A program made the translations under genes and the position numbers. The notes under the pieces are model-generated. The model was not told the DNA's origin and made no database searches. It was given only the letters and a program-made list of their open reading frames with translations. 64,000 bases of DNA from Cryptomeria japonica (taxonomy: Eukaryota > Streptophyta > Pinopsida > Cupressales > Cupressaceae). Shown here in pieces: positions 59,676 through 64,000 of the stretch. The DNA lies in assembly GCF_030272615.1 (NCBI RefSeq), contig NC_081412.1, forward strand, positions 339,692,870 to 339,756,869, written 5' to 3'. The first letter of the stretch is position 1, and each line of letters starts with the position of its first letter.

Positions 59676-61302
59676 TGTTGGCATTATTGGCATTAAGTTG
59701 TCATTGATGTCAACCGGTTTGGCAAGATCACCGGTATGTAAGAAGTGGTGACCGGTATGATGGCAATACACATGAGAGTGAGCAAACAGGATGAAGGCTA
59801 CTGGTACACATGACTTGTGTCATCTACCAGTAAACAGGCTTACCGGTAAGGCATAAATCGGAATGAAGGTTGTTTGCTTATTGATAAGGCATAAACCAGA
59901 ATGAAGGTTGTTTGTTTGTTATGAAGGCACAACAACCGGTGAGCAGAACAAAGAGGATGTTTGATGGTCATAACCAGTAAGATGAACTAAACCGATACTC
60001 TACCTTGGTCGACAAAGAATGTCAATTCGACATAGGAATCCAAGCAAAGGTGGATGTCAACAAGCATGGCAATTGGATACTAGGTGGAGGTATTGCACAG
60101 GTCGGTGGAGTGTGCATCGACGTAACAAATCTGCAAACAGGTTGACTTTATTGAGGAACCCGCAAGTCACGGAGGATGCCAGAGGATTGCGGCTTGAGGA
60201 AGGCAAGTTGGCAAAGTGGCTGAACTGATCCTGCAAGAAGATATGATCTTCGTACCTGTTTGGTGAACGAAACAACAAAGCCATTAATCGCGAATGACAG
60301 AGAAAAGCAGAAAAGCATGGTGTAGACCTCTCGATTTAAAAATGCACATTGGAATGTGAAGCTCTGCTAGTGATTGATCAATGTCATGAAGATCTTATCC
60401 GTGAAAAGCATATCAAATCAAATCGGATTCAGATCAAGTTGGAGAAGGTAAATCTATTACTGTAGTGATTGAATGTGTTATTGGCGGGAATCCACGATGA
60501 TAAATAGATGAGCTCGAAACAAAAATGTTAGATGCTTGAGGAGAAGAAGAGTGAAAAGAGCTTGAGTGCAGAGAAGGATCATCTGCCTTAGAATTGATTA
60601 TAAGAGTTGCAAAGTGAGTGTGCAAGCAAATCGGCGAGAGGGTTTAACCGGTTGTGATTGAGTACTGTTAAACTGTAGCAGGTCTAACAATTGAGCTAAC
60701 CGGTGAGGTGTGATTGATCAAGAAGGCATCCCAGTGTGACGTAATGTGTTGAGAGGTTGTGAAAAAGAGAGAAGAGAGGCCAAGAAGTAAAGAGAGCAAT
60801 ATGTTAACCGGTAGTTTGAGATCCAGTAAATAAGAAGAAGACTGCTAACCGATAGAGACCTATTTGGTCAAGAGTTGCAAGACTCATTTGCAACAAGTAG
60901 CTATAACTGTATCAAAATTCTATTTCAATATACTTCACCAAGTTGAAGCTTGGTGCAAGGGTTGTTGCTCCTTGGGTTGGTGTCCTAAATCAGAAGGGGT
61001 TGGTGCTCCTTGGGTTGGTGCCCTAAATCTTTGTAATTCAGTGTTTCATTTATGAGGCTGGATTGGAGCAATAGTCTCCAGCAACATTTCTCACCGAGGT
61101 TTTTCCCATATTGGGTTTTCCTCGTATATCTGGTAATTGTGGGTTGCATTTTTGTGATTGCCCCTTTTGATATTCTCTTTTGTCTTACCGGTTTGATTGT
61201 TTAGAGCTTATGATAACAATTGGTATTTTGAGTTTGCTTTAAAAAGGAAAAGATTAGGAACCACTGGTTCACTCCCCTCTCAATGGTACATTGTGTTTAA
61301 CA
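59676..61302 (+). mobile_element. 5' LTR of a Ty1-copia element (1,627 bp)
   Basis: Starts TGTTGGCATTATTGG, ends GTGTTTAACA, followed by a primer site and gag. Contains scattered ACCGGT/ACCGGTA strings and the terminal TTCACTCCCCTCTCAATG signature shared with the solo LTR at 31078-32458. Confidence 0.85.
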
Positions 61303-61304
61303 AT

Positions 61305-61316
61305 TGGTATCAGAAC
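61305..61316 (+). promoter_or_regulatory. Primer-binding site, tRNA-Met type
   Basis: TGGTATCAGAAC, two bases after the LTR end; one base from TGGTATCAGAGC. Confidence 0.85.
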
Positions 61317-61378
61317 CTAGGTTCTCAGTAGTTTTTAAACCTTGGGTAGATTCTCGACTTAGAACACAATTGCAAGAA

Positions 61379-64000
61379 ATGAGTTTGCTTCCTCAAAAGC
61401 CCCCATGTATGATGGATCTAACTATGCCTTCTGGAGCAGAAGAATGGAGACCTATATTTCCTCTCTTGGTTTTGATGTGTGGATGTCTGTCAAGAATGGG
61501 TATGTTGTCCCTAGTGTTCTTCCCATTGATCCTGATGCCAAGGAGTATGAGAATAATGCAAAGGTTAAACATGCTATCTTGAGTGGGTTGTCTGATAATG
61601 AGTTTGTCAAGGTTATGCACTGTGCATCTACCAAGGAGACTTGGGATAAAATGTAAAGGTTATTTGAAGGAGATGCAAAAGTCAAAGAGACCAAGCTGCA
61701 AGCACTAAGGGGCCAACTTGAAGGCATCAAGATGAAGGATGATGAAAAGATTGCAGACTACCTTCATAGATTTGATGAAACTCTGAATACCATCAAAAGA
61801 CTTGGGGAAGAAATTGCAGATGAGATCCTTGTCAAGAAGGTACTTAGGTCTCTTGCACCTAAGTATGATACAAAGGTCTTTGCCATAGAAAAAGCCAAGG
61901 ATCTGAAGATCTTTACAATGGATGAGCTTTTTGGGTCACTAACAACCTATGAAATAAGAACAATCGGTGATGCATCCTTAAGGAAAGAGGCGTCGTTCAA
62001 CACCACCCAAAAGGGCAAAGAAGTAGTTGCTCATAAAGAATACAGTGAAGACTTTGATGCAGAGGTAGCAAACTTTGTGAGAAAGCGCAAAAGAGGATCC
62101 AACAAGTATAAAGGAAAGCTACCACTCAAATGTTTCAACTGTGGTAAAGTTGGACACTTTGTTGCAAAATGTCCTTATAATGAACCCTGTGGAAATGAGT
62201 CAAGAGGGTTCAATAAATCTACTGGCAAAGATAAAGAAAGAAATGTCTACCGACAAGGAAGAAGAGGCTACCAGAAGCAAAACAACCTCTATACTATTGA
62301 GAATGATGCCACATATGAAGAAAATGCATTAGAAGATGACTACCATGAGAATGATAGAAAAGTTAATCTCTTTATGGCACTTGATGAACCGGTTGGTGCA
62401 GCTGAGGAAGAAGAGGATATTGAGGTTGAATTGGATTTAGAAGGTGAACTTATAAATGCTCTTGAGGAATCGAGTAAAACAAGAAGAGAACTCAAGAAGG
62501 TCAAGTTGTCTGCAATAGATGAACAAGGTCTCTTGAAACAATCTCTGGATGAGTCCAGTCAAGTTACGTCTAACTTAAAACTGCAGCTAGAAGAAACCAA
62601 GAGGATATGTGAAGTTACATCCTCTGATCTGATGAAGAAGGAAAATGAGCATCAAGATCTGGAAGCAGAAATAGTGAAGCTCAGAAAGGAGCTTGAAGAA
62701 AATAAGGAAGAAATAAAAGTGAGCAAATATGAAGGAAACACTGAAGCCTTAGACAAGATGTTGAGCAAACATAAGCAATCTAAAGATACTGGTGGCTTAG
62801 GCTTTGAAGAAGGTCAAAGTTCAAACAACAAAGACACATCTGTAAAGAAATACAGTTCACCTTTTCAAATGAAGGTGAAGAGAAGAAGACATTCACTGTA
62901 AGCAAGGATATCGGCAAAAAGACATGCAGATGTTGGAAATCGCCACACAAACCGGTATACACAAGCAATGAACCAGAGGCCACACTCATTGTACTGACAT
63001 GCAGATCCAAGGAGAAATGCAAGAGTTGACCATGAAGGATTCACCAAAGTCAACAACACGAAGGGAAGACCCCCAGTGAGGCAGTCCTTTGCAGGACGAA
63101 GGCAACCTAACCGATATGTTTCAGACTTTCATGGTTATTGTTACCGATGTAACAAATTTGGGCATAAAATAGCTGATTGTAGATTAACCAATAAGTCCTC
63201 TATGAGTTATGAAAGTAGAAATTCTTTTAATGCACTCTGGGATATGAATGTTGTCTGTTATCAGTGCAATGGATATGATCATAGGAGTTTTGAATGTAGG
63301 AAGTATAAACCGGTGTCGTACAATAATTTTAAAGATTCATCTTCAAATGAAAATATGAAATGCTATAACTGTCAAGAGTTTGGACATACAACAAAATTTT
63401 GTAAAACTAGGAAGATCAAGCAGAAGAAGACAAATTCTGATCAAGAACTGATAGTTGAATCGGAGCACAAAATAGCAGCTGACAAGAAGAAGGAAACCAA
63501 ACTGGTATGGGTTGAGAAAGAAAAGGAAAAGGCAGAATCAAGTCTGATAGTGCACATTGCCTTAAATGTTGAAAGGAAAAATCTATGAGTTGTAGATAGT
63601 GGTTGTTCCAACCACATGACCGGTGATAAAAATAAATTTATCAAACTTGAAGGTTGGAGTGGTAGTTTAGTAATCGGAGACAACTCATCCATCAAAATAA
63701 AGGGAAAAGGTACTCTAAATATTGATGAAAAATTGAAGGTACATATGTATATTATGTGGAAGGCCTAAAGCACAATTTGCTGAGTGTGAGTTAGATGTGT
63801 GACAAAGGTTATAAATTCATCTTTGACTCAACCAGTTGCCAGAAAAAGAAAGGAAGTACAAGTCAAGTTGTGGCAGAAGGAAAAAGAACAGATGGCAATG
63901 TGTACAACTTGAAGGAATGCTATGAGTCTTAGTGCATGATAGGACAGGTTGATGAAATCTGGTTGTGGCACTGAAGATTAGGCCACATAAACTTTGATAA
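61379..64000 (+). pseudogene. Ty1-copia gag-pol, 5' part, broken, runs off the window
   Basis: ATG 61379 (MSLLPQKPP); after a 1-nt shift the gag core runs from 61405: MYDGSNYAFWSRRMETYI, then NNAKVKHAILSGLSDNEFVK and, past an in-frame TAA at 61654-61656, RLFEGDAKVKETKLQ. The frame is open to TAA near 62899. It includes a zinc knuckle CFNCGKVGHFVAKC (about 62131) and a long Glu/Lys-rich coiled coil (62390-62760). After a frame change, 63076-63588 carries three more knuckles: CYRCNKFGHKIADC, CYQCNGYDHRSFEC and CYNCQEFGHTTKFC. After a stop comes protease VVDSGCSNHMTGD (about 63592-63630). Shifted frames near the end contain the pre-integrase-like string LWH. Integrase and RT would lie beyond the window. 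Gag builds the particle; this copy has at least four lesions. Confidence 0.9.

Overview
The window reads as nuclear DNA of a gymnosperm, most likely a conifer. Three observations support this. A nuclear-looking fragment of the plastid gene chlN, which angiosperms have lost, lies at 15.4-15.7 kb. The one host gene has a 25.6-kb intron full of transposons. Most of the rest is old, nested, mutated LTR-retrotransposon and hAT DNA. No rRNA, tRNA, CRISPR or bacterial-type operon was seen.

Layout. 0-12.2 kb: two minus-strand copies (A, cut by the window edge; B, 4.7-12.2 kb) of a retroelement-like unit. Each carries one long ORF of unknown family and no polymerase, preceded by a 2-3 kb leader full of a short repeated motif. 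In B the motif is a 33-nt hairpin repeated 13 times, mostly every 166-167 bp. 12.4-18.3 kb: an LTR broken by a 5'-truncated LINE with an RNase H domain, the chlN fragment, a minus-strand Ty3-type LTR edge and a ~780-bp inverted repeat. 18.3-26.1 kb: unassigned DNA, a decayed hAT transposase and a solo LTR inside a ~110-bp tandem repeat. 26.1-52.6 kb: the 3' half of a GET4 gene (plus strand, five exons). Its 25,571-bp intron holds three solo LTRs, a complete 4.46-kb hAT element with a nested hAT MITE, parts of several Ty3 elements and a complete but internally deleted 5.4-kb LTR element with a tRNA-Asp-type primer site. 53.1-54.1 kb: a short hAT deletion derivative. 54.6-57.2 kb: a minus-strand element with ~140-bp LTRs whose 3' part carries seven small hairpins with one shared loop and differing, still complementary stems. 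59.7-64.0 kb: the 5' part of a Ty1-copia element inserted in an older copia LTR.

GET4 is the only gene with a clear cellular role: it helps pass tail-anchored proteins to the ER. All else is mobile DNA, mostly dead. The hAT transposase at 33.9-37.1 kb is the least damaged: six exons join into 724 open codons, with one suspect splice acceptor. The parts most likely to be undescribed are the unknown ORF family with its hairpin leader (A and B) and the hairpin array at 54.9-55.2 kb. All calls rest on reading by eye; no database search was run.
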